Assembly: GCF_001297125.1 (NCBI RefSeq)
Contig: NZ_LHPC01000025.1
Span: 248,001-312,000 of the forward strand
Direction: 5' to 3'
Source of the DNA: Pseudomonas sp. RIT-PI-q
GTDB lineage: Bacteria; Pseudomonadota; Gammaproteobacteria; Pseudomonadales; Pseudomonadaceae
Length of the DNA: 64,000 nucleotides
This document shows, piece by piece, positions 46,037 to 54,919 of the stretch. A program made the translations under genes and the position numbers. The notes beneath the pieces are model-generated. The model was not told the origin of the DNA. It did no database searches and worked only from the letters and a program-made list of their open reading frames with translations. The first letter of the stretch is position 1. Each line of letters starts with the position of its first letter.

Positions 46037-47470
46037 TCAGTCGGTAATGCTGTCAGTTTCCGCCAGCAGTTTGATGGCCAAGGCACCGACCTTGCGCACC
46101 GCCTCTTCAATCTGCGGTGTTGGCTTGGCAGCGTAGTTCATCCGCAGGCAATTGCGGTATTTGCCGGAGGCGGAAAAAATGCTGCCGACGGCAATCTGTA
46201 CGCCCTGGTCGTGCAAGGCACGATTCAGTTTCAGCGTGTCGAAGCCTTCCGGCAGTTCGACCCACAGCATGAAGCTGCCTTGCGGGCGACTGGCGCGGGT
46301 GCCGGCCGGGAAATAGCGGCTGACCCAATCGATCATCAGGTCGCGATTGCGCTGGTATTGGGTGCGCATCCGCCGCAAATGCGGTTCGAAGTGCCCGGCC
46401 TTGAGGAATTCCGCAATTGCGATCTGTGGTTGCGGCGCCGTAGAGCCGGTGCTGATGTATTTCATGTGCAGCACCCGCTCGAGATACCGGCCCGGTGCAA
46501 CCCAGCCGATACGCAGCCCTGGCGCGAGGGTCTTGGAAAATGAACTGCACAGCAGGACGCGGCCGTCCTCGTCGAAGGATTTGATCGTGCGTGGTCGCGG
46601 GTAGTTGTAGGCCAGTTCGCCATACACATCGTCTTCGATGATCGCCACGTCGAACCGCTGTGCGAGCGTCAACAACGCGCGTTTGCGCGATTCCGGCATG
46701 ATGTAGCCCAGCGGGTTGTTGCAGTTTGGGGTCAACTGTATGGCCTTGATCGGCCATTGTTCCAATGCCAGTTCCAGGGCGTCGAGGCTGATCCCGGTGA
46801 GCGGGTCAGTGGGGATTTCCAGGGCTTTCATGCCCAGGCCCTTGAGGGTCTGCATGGCGCCGTGAAAACTCGGCGAATCCACGGCCACGATGTCCCCGGG
46901 CTCGCAGATCGCGCGGATGCTGGTGGACAGCGCTTCATGGCAACCGGTGGTGACCACCAGGTCGCTGGCACTTAACTGGCAGCCGGAATCGAGCATCAGG
47001 CGGGCGATTTGTTCGCGCAGTTCGAGGGTGCCGTGGATGTTGTCGTAATACAGACCGGGCATGTCCTGACGCCGACTGATGCGCGCGAGATTGCGCAGCA
47101 GCGGTTTCATGGTCGGCGTGGTGATGTCCGGCATGCCACGACCCAGTTGCACCACATCCTTGCGCGGCACTGCGCGGATCAGCTCCAGCACCTGTTCCCA
47201 CTGGGAAATATCCACCGGCCGTTGCGCCGGACGACCAATTGCCGGCAACTCCGGCAGTTCTCGGCCCACAGGCACGAAGTAACCCGACTTGGGTTTCGGC
47301 ATCGCCAGCCCGCTGTCTTCCAGCATCCGATAGGCCTGCTGCACCGTGCTCAGGCTGACCCCGTGCTCGACACTCAACGCCCGCACTGACGGCAGCCGGT
47401 CACCGGGGCGATAGAACCCCTGTTCGATACGCGTGCCAAGCAATTCGGCGAGGTTGACGTAAAGGGTCAT
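46037..47470 (-). CDS. MocR-type GntR/aminotransferase regulator
   Basis: A 477-residue MocR-family regulator. A GntR winged helix is at residues 1-70 (GDRLPSVRALSVEHGVSLSTVQQAYRMLE). A fold-type I aminotransferase domain follows, with the PLP-binding lysine at residue 313 in SFSKTLAPG and the conserved NPLGYIMPESRKR. Such proteins usually regulate genes for amino acid or vitamin B6 metabolism, not catalyse them. It is divergent from the DUF1127 gene at 47649. The gap contains three copies of a 7-base motif that could be its operator. Start chosen at 47470 (MTLYVNLAELLG). Confidence 0.92.
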   Translation of the reverse strand: MTLYVNLAELLGTRIEQGFYRPGDRLPSVRALSVEHGVSLSTVQQAYRMLEDSGLAMPKPKSGYFVPVGRELPELPAIGRPAQRPVDISQWEQVLELIRAVPRKDVVQLGRGMPDITTPTMKPLLRNLARISRRQDMPGLYYDNIHGTLELREQIARLMLDSGCQLSASDLVVTTGCHEALSTSIRAICEPGDIVAVDSPSFHGAMQTLKGLGMKALEIPTDPLTGISLDALELALEQWPIKAIQLTPNCNNPLGYIMPESRKRALLTLAQRFDVAIIEDDVYGELAYNYPRPRTIKSFDEDGRVLLCSSFSKTLAPGLRIGWVAPGRYLERVLHMKYISTGSTAPQPQIAIAEFLKAGHFEPHLRRMRTQYQRNRDLMIDWVSRYFPAGTRASRPQGSFMLWVELPEGFDTLKLNRALHDQGVQIAVGSIFSASGKYRNCLRMNYAAKPTPQIEEAVRKVGALAIKLLAETDSITD

Positions 47471-47504
47471 GGCGCAGTCTCGGTAGATGGATTCGGATGA
47501 CCAG

Positions 47505-47585
47505 TACAGATTAGGCAAAAAACTGAGATTCAGAGGTTACAGCGCGGGATCTGTATGGAATTAATACTGCCGTGTTGAATCTGTA
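47505..47585. promoter_or_regulatory. Possible MocR operator: three ATCTGTA motifs
   Basis: ATCTGTA occurs at 47549-47555 and 47579-47585 as direct repeats exactly 30 bases apart, and in inverted form (TACAGAT) at 47505-47511. The 178-base gap between the divergent genes holds all three. Members of the family such as GabR and PdxR bind direct repeats with a similar spacing. Confidence 0.5.
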
Positions 47586-47648
47586 ATGCTTTTCGCCGTC
47601 CACGCATCATGAAAGCTCTGGCTACCCAAGTAAACAGGAGCAATCAAA

Positions 47649-47894
47649 ATGAACGGCTTGAGTGATGTGCGGCTGACGTTATGCAGTCAGGAACTGGCGG
47701 CAGGGCAAAATTACGGTATGCGCGAGGCGGTCAAGCGCAACGCGCCGTCCGACCTGAGTCGCTGGGGTCTGTTCTGGCATCGTCTGCACACGCGCAAGGC
47801 GTTGCTGAGCCTGACCCCGGAGCAGCTCAGGGATGTCGGGTTGAGTCGGGATCAGGCGCAGGAGGAGGGGCTTAAGCCGTTCTGGCGGATCTGA
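47649..47894 (+). CDS. DUF1127 small protein (81 aa)
   Basis: An 81-residue protein ending with the DUF1127 core: WGLFWHRLHTRKALLSLTPEQLRDVGLS, then RDQAQEEGLKPFWR. Small DUF1127 proteins elsewhere are linked to stress, phosphate or motility and can act as RNA or regulator partners. CAGGAG precedes the ATG. It may be the main target of the divergent MocR regulator. Confidence 0.85.
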   Translation: MNGLSDVRLTLCSQELAAGQNYGMREAVKRNAPSDLSRWGLFWHRLHTRKALLSLTPEQLRDVGLSRDQAQEEGLKPFWRI

Positions 47895-47917
47895 GTTCTT
47901 TGGCGTTCTTGCGGCCT

Positions 47918-47991
47918 AATCGCGGGCAAGCCCGCTCCCACAAGGTCTGTGTCGCTCACAAATCCCTGTGGGAGCGGGCTTGCCCGCGATT
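47918..47991. repeat. REPIN, GTGGGAGCGGGCTTGCCCGCGATT type
   Basis: Perfect inverted copies at 47918-47942 and 47967-47991, with a 24-base spacer. Complementarity continues weakly outward (GTTCTT...AAGAAC). It is between convergent genes. Confidence 0.88.
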
Positions 47992-48017
47992 GGGCCCGTA
48001 AGAACACAGGTAAACTG

Positions 48018-49310
48018 TCAGACCAACTCTTTCAACCGATGCCACAACATCCCCAACGCCAACAACGGCGAGCGCAAATGCTTGCCGCCCGGAAAGGTAA
48101 TGTGTGGCACCTTGGCAAACAGATCGAAACCGCCACTGTGCTGCCCAGTGAGTGCTTCAGCCAACAACTTCCCCGCCAGGTGCGTGGCATTCACGCCATG
48201 ACCGGAATACGCCTGGGCGTAATACACATTCGGCTGGTCCTTTAGCCGGCCGATCTGCGGCAGCCGATTGGCACCGATACCGATCATCCCGCCCCATTGA
48301 TAGTCGATCTTCACGTCGGCCAATTGCGGGAAAACTTCCAGCATCTTCGGGCGCATGTAAGCCGCAAGGTCATGCGGGTCGCGGCCTGAATAGTGGCAAG
48401 CGCCGCCGAACAGCAAGCGCCGATCCGCCGAGAGCCGGTAGTAATCCAGCGCCACTCGTTGATCGCAGACGGCCATGTTCTGTGGCAGTAGCGAGTGCGC
48501 CAGTTCTTCACTCAAGGGTTCGGTGGCGATGATGTAGCTGCCGGCGGGCAGCACTTTGCCGCTGAGTTCGGGGTTTAGCTCATTGAGGTAGGCGTTGCAG
48601 CCGAGCACCAGCGTCTTGGCGCGAACCGAGCCTTGGGCGGTATGAACCTTGACCTGAGGGCCGTAATCGATACGGGTCACCGCCGACTGTTCGAAAAGCT
48701 TCACGCCCAGTTGCTGTGCGGCGGCCGCTTCGCCAAGGGCCAGGTTCAACGGGTGCAGATGCCCCGAGCCCATGTCGATCAAGCCACCGACGTAGCGGTC
48801 GGAACCCACCACCGAGTGCATTTCATGGGCTTGCAGCAGGCGGGTTTCGGAGCGGTATCCGAGACCGCGCAGTTCTTCGGCGTCTTCGGCGAAACCTTCC
48901 AGGTCGCGGGGCTTGTTGGCGAGGTCGCAGTAGCCCCAGGTCAGGTCGCAAGGGATCTGAAAACGCTCGACCCGCTGTCGGACGATTTCCACCGCTTCCA
49001 GGCCCATGAGTTTCATCTGACGTACGCCGTCTGCACCGATGACATTGGCGAACTGATCGAGGCCATGGCCGACCCCGCGAATCAGTTGCCCGCCATTGCG
49101 GCCGCTGGCGCCCCAGCCGATCTTGTGAGCTTCGAGCAGCACCACGCTGAGGCCGCGTTCGGCCAGTTCAAGCGCCGTGTTCAGCCCCGAAAACCCGCCA
49201 CCGACCACGCACACATCGGCCACCAACTCGCCGGCGAGCACCGGATGATCAGGCTGCGGCAGGCTGCTGGCGGCGTAATAAGAAGCGGTGTGCTGAGCGC
49301 GGGCATTCAT
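48018..49310 (-). CDS. FAD-dependent amine oxidoreductase (PauB/PuuB type)
   Basis: A 430-residue FAD-dependent oxidoreductase of the DadA/PuuB fold. The nucleotide-binding start is VADVCVVGGGFSGLNTALELA near residue 32. GWGASGRNGGQLIRGVGHG follows. The C-terminal GVNATHLAGKLLAEAL is typical. PAO1 has a similar gene (PA5309, PauB4) that oxidises gamma-glutamyl-polyamines. Start chosen at 49310 (MNARAQHTASYY), as the N-terminal domain begins there. It is divergent from the YkgJ-like gene. Exact substrate is inferred from context. Confidence 0.88.
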   Translation of the reverse strand: MNARAQHTASYYAASSLPQPDHPVLAGELVADVCVVGGGFSGLNTALELAERGLSVVLLEAHKIGWGASGRNGGQLIRGVGHGLDQFANVIGADGVRQMKLMGLEAVEIVRQRVERFQIPCDLTWGYCDLANKPRDLEGFAEDAEELRGLGYRSETRLLQAHEMHSVVGSDRYVGGLIDMGSGHLHPLNLALGEAAAAQQLGVKLFEQSAVTRIDYGPQVKVHTAQGSVRAKTLVLGCNAYLNELNPELSGKVLPAGSYIIATEPLSEELAHSLLPQNMAVCDQRVALDYYRLSADRRLLFGGACHYSGRDPHDLAAYMRPKMLEVFPQLADVKIDYQWGGMIGIGANRLPQIGRLKDQPNVYYAQAYSGHGVNATHLAGKLLAEALTGQHSGGFDLFAKVPHITFPGGKHLRSPLLALGMLWHRLKELV

Positions 49311-49458
49311 GCGCGGAATCCTGATTTTTTGTGTTTCGAAAATTTGACGGAGCATAAGCCGGACCTTCACAGACGGGCAACACTGGTCGGTTGGTGCTGT
49401 CTGGATCGGGGCTTTTGCGTCAGAATCCCGGTCTATTCCGCTTTTGGTTACCGCTTCG

Positions 49459-49812
49459 ATGAGCTGCAACAGTCAGAAAATTCGCACGCTTCGGCAGCAG
49501 ATTCCCTCGTTCGAGTGCGTGCCCGGCTGCCATGACTGCTGCGGGCCGGTGACCACCTCGCCGGAAGAAATGTCGCGCCTGCCGCGCAAGACCCGCGCCG
49601 AGCAGGACACGGCGATGGATGAGCTCAATTGCGTACACCTGGGGCCCAACGGCTGCACCGTGTATGACGAACGACCGCTGATTTGCCGGTTGTTCGGCAC
49701 CACCAAGACCTTGCCATGCCCCAATGGGCGCGGGCCGGTGGAGCTGATTCATCCGAGGGTCGAGAAGCAGATCCATGAATATATGGCCAGCACCCGGCAG
49801 GTGTTGGTTTAA
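49459..49812 (+). CDS. YkgJ-family cysteine-cluster protein
   Basis: A 117-residue YkgJ/CxxCxxCC protein. The metal-binding pattern is CVPGCHDCCG near residue 22, then NGCTVYDERPLICRLFG, and LPCPNG. It may hold zinc or an iron-sulphur centre. The ATG at 49459 (MSCNSQKIR) is preferred to an upstream TTG. The function is unknown; it lies just before a REPIN and is divergent from the oxidoreductase. Confidence 0.84.
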   Translation: MSCNSQKIRTLRQQIPSFECVPGCHDCCGPVTTSPEEMSRLPRKTRAEQDTAMDELNCVHLGPNGCTVYDERPLICRLFGTTKTLPCPNGRGPVELIHPRVEKQIHEYMASTRQVLV

Positions 49813-49847
49813 ACAGTGGTGTTAATTTAGTCAGCCCGAGTCGACTC

Positions 49848-49915
49848 CATCGCGGGCAAGCCCGCTCCCACAGGTATGGCGTCGAACCTTGTGGGAGCGG
49901 GCTTGCCCGCGATGG
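49848..49915. repeat. REPIN, GTGGGAGCGGGCTTGCCCGCGATGG type
   Basis: Perfect inverted 26-base copies at 49848-49873 and 49890-49915, with a 16-base spacer. Lies between the YkgJ-like gene and lrp, which converge. Confidence 0.88.
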
Positions 49916-49938
49916 GGCCAGAACAGGCAGCATAAATC

Positions 49939-50427
49939 TCAATCCGGAATCGGCAGATTCAAGCTCTCTTTCACCTCTTCCATCACGATGTAGCTCTTGG
50001 ATTCGCGCACATGCGGCAGCTTGAGCAGGATGTCGCCCAGCAGCTTGCGGTACGAGGCCATCTCGGAAATCCGCGCCTTCACCAGATAATCGAAATCCCC
50101 TGACACCAAATGGCATTCGAGCACGTGGGGCAGTTTCAGCACCGCGCGTCGGAACTCTTCGAAAGTATCGCCGGATTTGTAGTCGAGGCTGATCTCGACG
50201 AACACCAGCAGACTGCCCTTGAGGTGCTGCGGATTGAGCCGGGCGTTGTAGCCCATGATGATCCCTTCGCGCTCCAGGCGCCGGACCCGCTCAGTACAGG
50301 GCGTGGTCGAGAGCCCGACCTTTTCCCCCAGTTCGGTAAAGGAGATGCGCCCGTCCGTTTGCAGGATCCGCAGGATGTTGCGATCGATCTTGTCCAGCTC
50401 ACGTTTGGTCTGAGTGTTGGTACGCAT
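49939..50427 (-). CDS. Lrp-family regulator of the dad genes (DadR-like)
   Basis: A 162-residue Lrp/AsnC protein. The helix-turn-helix (RISFTELGEKVGLSTTPCTERVRRLEREG) fills residues 25-55 and the ligand-binding RAM domain follows. The start at 50427 (MRTNTQTKRELDKIDRNIL) is that of Lrp; an ATG upstream in frame is not. It diverges from dadA with 157 bases between, a common arrangement in which D- or L-alanine-responsive Lrp controls dadA. I am confident in the family and less in the ligand. Confidence 0.94.
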   Translation of the reverse strand: MRTNTQTKRELDKIDRNILRILQTDGRISFTELGEKVGLSTTPCTERVRRLEREGIIMGYNARLNPQHLKGSLLVFVEISLDYKSGDTFEEFRRAVLKLPHVLECHLVSGDFDYLVKARISEMASYRKLLGDILLKLPHVRESKSYIVMEEVKESLNLPIPD

Positions 50428-50482
50428 AGGGGATGCGCCTCCGTGAAAAGGGTTTTTGCCGAGAATTGTCGCCAAATATAGG

Positions 50483-50495
50483 CACTTATATAGTG
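50483..50495. promoter_or_regulatory. Possible Lrp/DadR operator in the lrp-dadA gap
   Basis: Inverted repeat CACT (50483-50486), TATAT, AGTG (50492-50495) in the AT-rich centre of the divergent region. AT-rich dyads of this kind are typical Lrp targets. Confidence 0.35.
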
Positions 50496-50584
50496 AAAAG
50501 CACTGCCTAATCTTTTTTACACTGCGCACATCAATGCTCGACAACTACGAACGTCAGCGGCAAGCCGCGATGAGGGATATGAAA

Positions 50585-51889
50585 ATGCGCGTTATGGTCT
50601 TGGGTAGCGGCGTCATCGGTACTGCCAGTGCTTATTATCTGGCCCGTGCCGGGTTTGAAGTGGTGGTCGTGGACCGTCAGCCGGCCGCTGCCATGGAGAC
50701 CAGTTTCGCCAACGCTGGCCAGGTTTCGCCGGGTTATGCCTCGCCGTGGGCCGCGCCTGGCGTGCCGCTCAAAGCCATCAAGTGGCTGTTGCAGCGTCAC
50801 GCACCGCTGGCGATCAAGGCCACCGCCGACATCGACCAGTACCTGTGGATGGCGCAGATGCTGCGCAACTGCACCGCCAGCCGTTATGCAGTGAACAAGG
50901 AGCGCATGGTCCGTCTGTCCGAGTACAGCCGTGACTGCCTCGACGAACTGCGTGCCGAAACCGGCATTGCCTACGAAGGCCGCAGCCTCGGTACTACACA
51001 ATTGTTCCGCACACAGGCTCAACTCGATGGCGCTGCGAAAGACATCGCCGTCCTGAAAGAGTCCGGCGTGCCGTTCGAACTGCTCGACCGCGCCGGCATT
51101 GCCCGCGTCGAGCCGGCCCTGGCCAGCGTCACCGACATCCTCGCCGGTGCCCTGCGCCTGCCGAACGACCAGACCGGCGACTGCCAGATTTTCACCACCC
51201 GCCTGGCCGAAATGGCTGTGAAGCTGGGTGTGGAATTCCGTTTCGGCCAGGACATCCAGCAACTCGACTACGCCGGTGATCGTATCAACGGTGTGTGGAT
51301 CGACGGCAAGCTGGAAACCGCCGACCGCTACGTGCTGGCCCTCGGCAGCTACTCGCCGCAATTGCTCAAGCCGCTGGGCATCCGTGCCCCGGTGTACCCG
51401 CTCAAGGGTTACTCCCTGACCGTGCCGATCACCAACCCGGCGATGGCCCCGACGTCGACTATTCTCGACGAGACCTATAAGGTCGCGATCACCCGCTTCG
51501 ACAACCGTATCCGCGTCGGCGGCATGGCTGAAATAGCCGGTTTTGAGCTGTCGCTGAACCCGCGTCGGCGCGAAACCCTGGAGATGATCGTCAACGACCT
51601 CTATCCTCAGGGCGGCGATCTGGCCCAGGCGAGTTTCTGGACCGGTCTGCGTCCGACCACTCCGGACGGCACACCGATTGTTGGTGCCACGCCGTTCAAG
51701 AACCTGTTCCTGAACACCGGTCACGGCACGCTGGGATGGACCATGGCGTGCGGCTCCGGTCGTTTGCTGGCTGACCTGATGGCGAAGAAAACGCCGCAGA
51801 TCAGCGCCGAAGGCCTCGATATTTCTCGTTATGGCAACAAAACCCAGGAGTCCGCAAAACATGTCAATCCAGCGCCAGCTCACCAATGA
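50585..51889 (+). CDS. dadA: D-amino acid dehydrogenase small subunit
   Basis: A 434-residue FAD-dependent D-amino acid dehydrogenase that oxidises D-alanine and feeds electrons to the respiratory chain. It begins [38 protein letters not shown] near residue 40 and [19 protein letters not shown] near the end agree with PAO1 DadA. I use the ATG at 50585, seven bases after GAGGGA. The gene ends in an overlap with the next one. Confidence 0.97.
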   Translation: MRVMVLGSGVIGTASAYYLARAGFEVVVVDRQPAAAMETSFANAGQVSPGYASPWAAPGVPLKAIKWLLQRHAPLAIKATADIDQYLWMAQMLRNCTASRYAVNKERMVRLSEYSRDCLDELRAETGIAYEGRSLGTTQLFRTQAQLDGAAKDIAVLKESGVPFELLDRAGIARVEPALASVTDILAGALRLPNDQTGDCQIFTTRLAEMAVKLGVEFRFGQDIQQLDYAGDRINGVWIDGKLETADRYVLALGSYSPQLLKPLGIRAPVYPLKGYSLTVPITNPAMAPTSTILDETYKVAITRFDNRIRVGGMAEIAGFELSLNPRRRETLEMIVNDLYPQGGDLAQASFWTGLRPTTPDGTPIVGATPFKNLFLNTGHGTLGWTMACGSGRLLADLMAKKTPQISAEGLDISRYGNKTQESAKHVNPAPAHQ

Positions 51890-52214
51890 GCGCATGAGCC
51901 AGATCGTCGTTAACAACGGCACCGTGTATCTGGCAGGGCAGGTCGGCGACGATATGAACGCCGGGATTGAACAGCAGACCCGTGAAACCCTCGCCAACAT
52001 CGAGCGTCTGCTCGATCTGGCCGGGACCGACAAGAGCCGTTTGCTGTCGGTGACGATTTACCTGAAAGACATTGATGCGCACTTCGAAGGCATGAATGCG
52101 GTGTGGGACAAGTGGCTGCCAAAAGGCGTCGCCCCGGCTCGCGCCACGGTTGAATCGAAGTTGTGCGAACCGGAAATCCTGGTTGAGCTGTCAGTTGTAG
52201 CCGCTCTGCCATAA
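51861..52214 (+). CDS. Second RidA-family protein in the dad operon
   Basis: A 117-residue RidA-like protein between dadA and dadX. The start [14 protein letters not shown] at 51861 overlaps dadA by 29 bases. The family site is present ([24 protein letters not shown]). It probably removes the imine formed by DadA. Pseudomonads carry such a gene here (PA5303 by memory). Confidence 0.93.
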   Translation: MSIQRQLTNERMSQIVVNNGTVYLAGQVGDDMNAGIEQQTRETLANIERLLDLAGTDKSRLLSVTIYLKDIDAHFEGMNAVWDKWLPKGVAPARATVESKLCEPEILVELSVVAALP

Positions 52215-52309
52215 GCCTGTCAGAAAGATCCCTCTTCCGGTGCTGCTGGCGGTTTACGCCGTCAGCCAGCGCCGGTTTTTTTTCAATGACCGACCAGAAG
52301 TCTGCCGCC

Positions 52310-53383
52310 ATGCGTCCTGCCCGTGCCCTGATCGACCTTCAAGCCCTGCGTCACAACTACCAGATCGCCCGTGAAATCACCGGGGCCAAGGCCCTCGCGG
52401 TGATCAAGGCCGATGCCTACGGCCATGGCGCGGTGCGTTGCGCCCAGGCGCTGGAAGCCGAGGCGGACGGGTTCGCCGTGGCGTGCATCGAAGAAGCCCT
52501 GGAGCTGCGCGCTGCGGGCATTCGTGCGCCGGTGTTGCTGCTGGAAGGTTTTTTTGAGGCCGATGAGTTGTCGCTGATCGTCGAGCATGACTTCTGGTGC
52601 GTGGTGCATTCGCTGTGGCAGCTCGAAGCCATCGAGAAAGCCGCGCTGAGCAAGCCGATCACGGTCTGGCTCAAGCTCGACTCGGGCATGCATCGGGTCG
52701 GCCTGCATCCAAAAGATTACCAGGCGGGCTATCAGCGGCTGCTGGCCAGCGGCAACGTGTCGAAAATCGTGCTGATGAGCCACTTCGCCCGCGCCGATGA
52801 GCTGCACAGCCAGGCCAGTGCCGAGCAGGTCGCGGTGTTCGAAGCGGCGCGTCAGGGTTTGTCAGCCGAAGTCAGCTTGCGCAACTCGCCAGCGGTGATG
52901 GGTTGGCCACAGGTTCCAAGCGACTGGGTGCGCCCGGGCATCATGCTGTACGGCGCGACACCCTTCGAAGAAGCCAATGCCGTGGCGTCCCGCCTGCAAC
53001 CGGTGATGACCCTGGAATCGAAAGTGATTTGCGTGCGAGAACTGCCGGCCGGCGAGCCGATCGGCTACGGCGCCAAATTCATCACTCAGAAGCCGATGCG
53101 CGTTGGCGTGGTGGCGATGGGGTATGCCGATGGCTACCCGCGTCACGCACCGACCGGCGCGCCCGTGAGGGTTGCCGGGCAACGCAGTCAGTTGATCGGC
53201 CGGGTGTCGATGGACATGCTCTGCATCGATTTGACCGATGTGCCGCAAGCCGGCCTCGGTTCGACCGTCGAGTTGTGGGGCAAAAATGTCCTCGCCAGCA
53301 CCGTGGCTGAGGCTGCCGACACGATTCCTTACCAGATCTTCTGCAACCTGCGCCGGGTGCCGCTGCTCTATTCCGGGGCTTGA
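52310..53383 (+). CDS. dadX: Catabolic alanine racemase DadX
   Basis: A 357-residue PLP alanine racemase. The lysine is in [16 protein letters not shown] near residue 32. The second-base tyrosine lies in [22 protein letters not shown], and the end is [18 protein letters not shown] chose the ATG at 52310 ([13 protein letters not shown]), which agrees with PAO1 DadX, though the ORF can be opened 24 bases upstream at 52286. It lets cells convert L- to D-alanine for catabolism. Confidence 0.95.
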   Translation: MRPARALIDLQALRHNYQIAREITGAKALAVIKADAYGHGAVRCAQALEAEADGFAVACIEEALELRAAGIRAPVLLLEGFFEADELSLIVEHDFWCVVHSLWQLEAIEKAALSKPITVWLKLDSGMHRVGLHPKDYQAGYQRLLASGNVSKIVLMSHFARADELHSQASAEQVAVFEAARQGLSAEVSLRNSPAVMGWPQVPSDWVRPGIMLYGATPFEEANAVASRLQPVMTLESKVICVRELPAGEPIGYGAKFITQKPMRVGVVAMGYADGYPRHAPTGAPVRVAGQRSQLIGRVSMDMLCIDLTDVPQAGLGSTVELWGKNVLASTVAEAADTIPYQIFCNLRRVPLLYSGA

Positions 53384-53509
53384 CCCGAAACGTTGCGCAC
53401 CGGAAGTCGCTTCGCCGAACAGGATTCAGGCCAAAGTGTTGTAAATACTGAACGCTGTCGCCATGATAACGCTCAATATTCCTACAACCTGAATCCTGGA
53501 GGCGCAAGC

Positions 53510-54058
53510 TTGGACGTCGGTGAACGACTGCAATCCATCCGAAAGCTCAAAGGTCTTTCGCAGCGTGAACTCGCCAAACGCGCGGGCGTCACCAACAGCA
53601 CCATTTCGATGATCGAGAAGAACAGCGTCAGCCCCTCGATCAGTTCGCTGCGCAAGGTTCTGGGCGGGATTCCCATGTCCATGGTCGAGTTCTTTTCCGA
53701 AGAAATCCTGCAGGAAAAACCGACTCAGATCGTCTACAAAGCCAACGAGCTGATCGATATTTCCGATGGCGCAGTGACCATGAAACTGGTCGGTCGGGCT
53801 CATCCGAGCCGGGCCATCGCGTTCCTCAATGAAATCTATCCGCCTGGCGCCGATACCGGTGACGAGATGCTCACCCACGAGGGTGAGGAAACCGGGATTC
53901 TGCTCGAAGGGCGACTGGAGTTGGTGGTCGGGCTTGAAACTTTTGTGCTCGAAGCCGGCGACAGCTACTACTTTGAAAGTACCAAGCCGCATCGCTTCCG
54001 CAATCCGTTCGATGCGCCGGCGCGACTAATCAGCGCAGCCACACCCGCGAATTTCTAA
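53510..54058 (+). CDS. pauR: XRE-cupin regulator (PauR-like)
   Basis: A 182-residue protein with an XRE helix-turn-helix (IRKLKGLSQRELAKRAGVTNS), and a C-terminal cupin (YPPGADTGDEMLTHEGEETG). The probable start is TTG at 53510, after TGGAGG, with LDVGERLQSIRKL as in PauR. PauR of P. aeruginosa (PA5301) represses polyamine catabolism genes and is released by polyamine-derived signals. An AACGCT repeat lies upstream (53451 and 53468). It is 127 bases after dadX. Confidence 0.85.
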   Translation: MDVGERLQSIRKLKGLSQRELAKRAGVTNSTISMIEKNSVSPSISSLRKVLGGIPMSMVEFFSEEILQEKPTQIVYKANELIDISDGAVTMKLVGRAHPSRAIAFLNEIYPPGADTGDEMLTHEGEETGILLEGRLELVVGLETFVLEAGDSYYFESTKPHRFRNPFDAPARLISAATPANF

Positions 54059-54227
54059 GGGAAGAGGCGTCCTGCTAGCATTGCGCAGGCGCCCAAGCAG
54101 TTTTTCCGCCGATGATAAGACCCCTTCGACTTTGGGGTTGTTTCAGAGTGGCGGGCTTACCGCTATACTTGCGCCCGCCTGCGAACCGTGGCCGTAGGCG
54201 TGACTAGCCACCATTGAGGGTGAACGC

Positions 54228-54653
54228 GTGAACCTAATTATGAAAATGCTGGCTGCACCAGCAACCGTATTGGCCCTTTGGGCAGTGAGCGCACAAGCAG
54301 CAACCAACGACGATATCGCTAAACGCCTTGAGCCAGTCGGCCAGGTCTGTGTTCAGGGTCAAGAGTGCAAGGGTATGGAAGTCGCTGCTTCGGCAGGCGG
54401 CGGTGGGGCCAAGACCCCGGACGAAGTGATTGCAAAACATTGCAACGCTTGCCACGGCACCGGCCTGTTGGGCGCGCCGAAAATCGGTGATGCCGCCGCT
54501 TGGGGCGAACGCTCCAAGAAAGAAGGTGGCGTTGATGGCCTGCTCGCGAAGGCGATCTCGGGTATCAACTCGATGCCGCCAAAAGGCACTTGCGCCGATT
54601 GCGCAGACGAAGAGCTCAAAGGTGCCATCCAGAAGATGTCCGGCCTGAAATAA
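54228..54653 (+). CDS. cycB: Cytochrome c5
   Basis: A 141-residue periplasmic c-type cytochrome. A signal peptide ending in SAQA (about residues 1-24) is followed by a linker and one haem site, HCNACHG. The methionine ligand is in INSMPPKG. A disulphide-like CADC near the end is typical of c5. I kept the GTG at 54228, since GAGGGTG lies upstream; an ATG at 54240 gives four fewer residues. It carries electrons to oxidases. Confidence 0.93.
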   Translation: MNLIMKMLAAPATVLALWAVSAQAATNDDIAKRLEPVGQVCVQGQECKGMEVAASAGGGGAKTPDEVIAKHCNACHGTGLLGAPKIGDAAAWGERSKKEGGVDGLLAKAISGINSMPPKGTCADCADEELKGAIQKMSGLK

Positions 54654-54671
54654 GCCTTCATCTTCATCGAA

Positions 54672-54696
54672 AAGCCGCTTACGAGCGGCTTTTTTG
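54672..54696 (+). terminator. Terminator after the cytochrome c5 gene
   Basis: Stem AAGCCGCT (54672-54679), loop TACG, stem AGCGGCTT (54684-54691), followed by T-rich sequence. A standard rho-independent terminator. Confidence 0.85.
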
Positions 54697-54725
54697 TGCC
54701 CGCGGATCCCTGATCCCCTTTTCTC

Positions 54726-54825
54726 TGTAGGAGCGAGCTTGCTCGCGAAGAATTCGAAGACGCCGCGGGGTGTCAGGTTCGCCGCGTTATCGTTGACGTC
54801 CATCGCGAGCAAGCTCGCTCCTACA
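54726..54825. repeat. REPIN, TGTAGGAGCGAGCTTGCTCGCGA type
   Basis: Perfect inverted copies at 54726-54748 and 54803-54825, between the cytochrome gene and the acetyl-CoA hydrolase gene. Confidence 0.87.
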
Positions 54826-54919
54826 GGTTTGAGTGTTTGGTTTTTTGAGGCTGTTCATTGCAGCAAAGACCCGGCAAGCTCGGTCCAACCCCAATTCACG
54901 GAATGTAAGGGAGGATCAG

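Noticed and set aside
52214..52300. Terminator between ridA and dadX (GCCGGTTTTTTTTC)
   Set aside because: The T-run is present, but I could not find a good hairpin before it, and dadX is expected to be in the operon.
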